Shown here one piece after another: positions 6,150-7,356 of a DNA stretch of 7,356 nt. Every line of letters starts with the position of its first letter. The stretch's first letter is position 1. Position numbers and translations under genes: made by a program. The stretch comes from JBOGWP01 sp050693875 (GTDB lineage Bacteria; Actinomycetota; CADDZG01; JAHWKV01; JBOGWP01). The notes under the pieces were generated by a model. That model made no database searches and was not told where the DNA came from. It was given only the letters and a program-made list of their open reading frames with translations. The stretch spans positions 1-7,356 of the forward strand of contig JBOGWP010000174.1 of the NCBI GenBank assembly GCA_050693875.1, written 5' to 3'.

Positions 6150-6160
6150 CAACAATTGTC

Positions 6161-6165
6161 GGAGG
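6161..6165 (+). promoter_or_regulatory. Shine-Dalgarno supporting GTG start of exporter
   Basis: GGAGG is followed by a 6-nt spacer and GTG at 6172. The nine codons from that GTG give MATEIEAAP, a typical N-terminus for this exporter family, before an early TGA at 6199. Confidence 0.6.
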
Positions 6166-6171
6166 CCCATC

Positions 6172-7233
6172 GTGGCGACGGAGATCGAAGCTGCCCCCTG
6201 ACCCACCGTCAGATCCAGGTGATCTACGGAGGGCTCATGGTCGGGATCCTGCTCGCCGCACTGGATCACACCGTTGTGGCGACCGCCCTGCCGACCATCG
6301 TCGGCGACCTCGGCGGGCTCGAGCACCTCTCATGGGTCGTGACCGCGTACCTCCTCACCTCGACCGCCTCGGTGCCGCTCTACGGGAAGCTCAGCGACCT
6401 GTACGGGCGGCGGACGATGTTCCAGATCGCGATCGGCATCTTTCTGGCCGGCTCGGTGCTCTCGGGCCTGGCCGGTGGCATGACCCACCTGATCCTTGCC
6501 CGCGGCCTGCAGGGCGTCGGCGGTGGAGGGCTGATGGCGATGACGATGACGATCGTCGGCGACATCGTCGCCTCTCGTGGCGCGGCCGTACCAGGGCTAC
6601 ATCGGCGCGGTCTTCGTGTTTGCCAGCATCGTCGGGCCGCTCGTCGGAGGGTTCCTCACCGACAGCGTCTCGTGGCGATGGATCTTCTACATCAACCTTC
6701 CGGTCGGGATCGTCGCGCTGGTGGTCACCAGCGCGGTGCTGCGCCTCCCGTTCCGCCGGCACGCCCCTCCCATCGACTACCTTGGGGCCGCGCTCCTGGT
6801 CGCCGCGGTCACCTGCCTGCTGCTCGTCGCGGTCTGGGGAGGCGTCACCTATCCGTGGAGGTCGCCGCAGATCGTGGCGCTGGCGGCAGCGAGCGGGCTG
6901 CTCCTGGCGCTGTTCGTGTTGCGGGAGCGGGTCGCCCCGGAACCGATCCTCCCCCTCCGCCTTCTCGGCGATCCAATCGTCACGGTCGGCTCGACGCTCA
7001 GCGCCGTCGTCGGGGCGACGCTGTTCGGGACGGTCGTCTTCCTCCCGCTCTTCCTCCAGTCGGTCCTTGGCCTCAGCGCCACGAGCTCCGGGCTGCTCCT
7101 GCTGCCTCAGATCGCCGGGGTGGTCACGACCTCGGTCATCTCCGGACGCATGATCAGCCGGCGAGGACGCTACCGGGCCTGGCCCGTCGCCGGCATGGCC
7201 CTCGCCACCCTGGGGATCTACCTGCTCTCCCGC
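6172..7233 (+). pseudogene. DHA2/EmrB-type MFS drug exporter, frameshifted and truncated
   Basis: This encodes a proton-driven multidrug efflux permease of the 14-helix DHA2 type in the inner membrane. Family features seen in order: ALDHTVVATALPTIVGDLGG in helix 1, WVVTAYLLTSTASVPLYGKL then SDLYGRR (motif A), RGLQGVGGGGLM, YQGYIGAVFVFASIVGPLVG with GFLTD (motif C), and SWRWIFYINLPVG. The reading frame is broken. The GTG at 6172 with a good Shine-Dalgarno runs into TGA at 6199 because the C tract 6194-6198 seems one base short. Homology continues in another frame to about 6578, and after 6579-6588 it continues in the original frame to about 7233 (LATLGIYLLSR). An in-frame TTG at 6156 would avoid the first break but has no Shine-Dalgarno. 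The C-terminal helices are missing in this orientation. Sequencing error, true decay or rearrangement cannot be told apart here. Confidence 0.8.
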
Positions 7234-7243
7234 CGGGCAGCAG
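7222..7243. repeat. imperfect palindrome at the inversion junction
   Basis: The sequence CTGCT-CT-CCCG-C-CGGG-C-AGCAG can form a hairpin of 5+4 bp with a small bulge. Forward exporter homology ends within its left arm and inverted exporter homology starts within its right arm, so it marks the breakpoint. Confidence 0.7.
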
Positions 7244-7354
7244 ACGGCCGAGGTCCGCCTGAAGGCGGGCGGTGAAGATCGCTCCGAAGGCAGCCACCCC
7301 GAGGGTTCCGCCGATCGAGCGGAAGAAGCTGAGGGCAGAGGTCGCGGTTCCCAG
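7229..7354 (-). pseudogene. inverted C-terminal fragment of a DHA2 MFS exporter
   Basis: On the minus strand, reading in from the window edge, 42 codons give LGTATSALSFFRSIGGTLGV followed by AAFGAIFTARLKADLGRLLP and GG. LGTATSALSFFRSIGG with FGAIF is a strongly conserved late segment (around helices 12-13) of the same DHA2 family as the forward gene. It is exactly the part the forward gene lacks. After residue 42 the frame continues only as the complement of the forward exporter and loses any membrane character, so this copy too is cut at the junction. The simplest reading is an inverted piece of the same gene; a second, convergent and truncated exporter gene is the alternative. Confidence 0.75.
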
Positions 7355-7356
7355 GT

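Larger units (their letters stand above)
6118..6152. promoter_or_regulatory. paired MarR operator boxes
   Basis: Two copies of a 13-mer match at 11 of 13 bases: TTGCATGCTACAA (6118-6130) and TTGCATCATACAA (6140-6152), starts exactly 22 bp apart (about two helical turns, same face). Each is an imperfect inverted repeat (TTGnATnATnCAA in the second), the usual form of MarR-family sites. The first covers the marR start codon and the forward -10; the second covers the reverse -10. An additional perfect palindrome, ACAATTGT, overlaps the second at 6152-6159. Confidence 0.65.

Noticed and set aside
4693..6201. 502-codon open frame on the plus strand
   Set aside because: It is antisense to radA and marR, and Arg/Pro/Ala-rich low complexity as expected from a shadow frame.

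Overview
The window is GC-rich bacterial chromosomal DNA. Its core is a housekeeping block on the minus strand, read right to left: radA, carD, a YacL-like PIN/TRAM membrane protein gene, ispD, ispF, rlmB and tRNA-Thr(UGU). The close match of the CarD protein to mycobacterial CarD, the codon use, the GTG and TTG starts, and the radA/carD/PIN-TRAM/ispD/ispF/rlmB/tRNA-Thr order all point to the Actinomycetota, perhaps a Thermoleophilia-like lineage. That placement is inference. Ends that look rearranged or repetitive suggest a metagenomic or single-cell contig.

Layout. 1-180 holds a 54-bp tandem repeat (three near-identical copies with partial flanking copies), and 181-331 holds no gene I can support. 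332-405 is tRNA-Thr on the minus strand. 367-1224 is rlmB, whose reading frame has no stop until it is inside the tRNA anticodon loop. ispF (1221-1697) and ispD (1694-2404) follow upstream, chained by GTGA stop/start overlaps. The PIN/TRAM gene (2439-3536) comes next, then carD (3627-4103, TTG start with a strong Shine-Dalgarno and its own upstream AT-rich region) and radA (4220-5521).

The right end is a drug-resistance-type regulatory pair. A MarR regulator (5635-6123, minus) diverges from a DHA2/EmrB-type MFS exporter (from 6172, plus). Two copies of the 13-mer TTGCATnnTACAA, exactly 22 bp apart, lie between and over the two starts. Each covers a -10-like hexamer, one per direction, so MarR probably represses both genes. 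The exporter is damaged as sequenced: there is an apparent one-base loss in a C tract near its start, a second frame change near 6579-6588, and loss of its C-terminal third. From about 7229 to the window end the sequence encodes, on the opposite strand, a later part of the same kind of exporter. The forward gene therefore meets an inverted piece of what is probably itself, at a short imperfect palindrome.

Functionally the minus-strand block joins DNA repair (RadA), RNA polymerase promoter-complex control (CarD), isoprenoid precursor synthesis by the MEP pathway (IspD, IspF), 23S rRNA methylation (RlmB) and a tRNA. No clearly new biological system is evident. The strongest points for a second look are the inverted exporter fragment, the rlmB/tRNA overlap and the paired MarR boxes.
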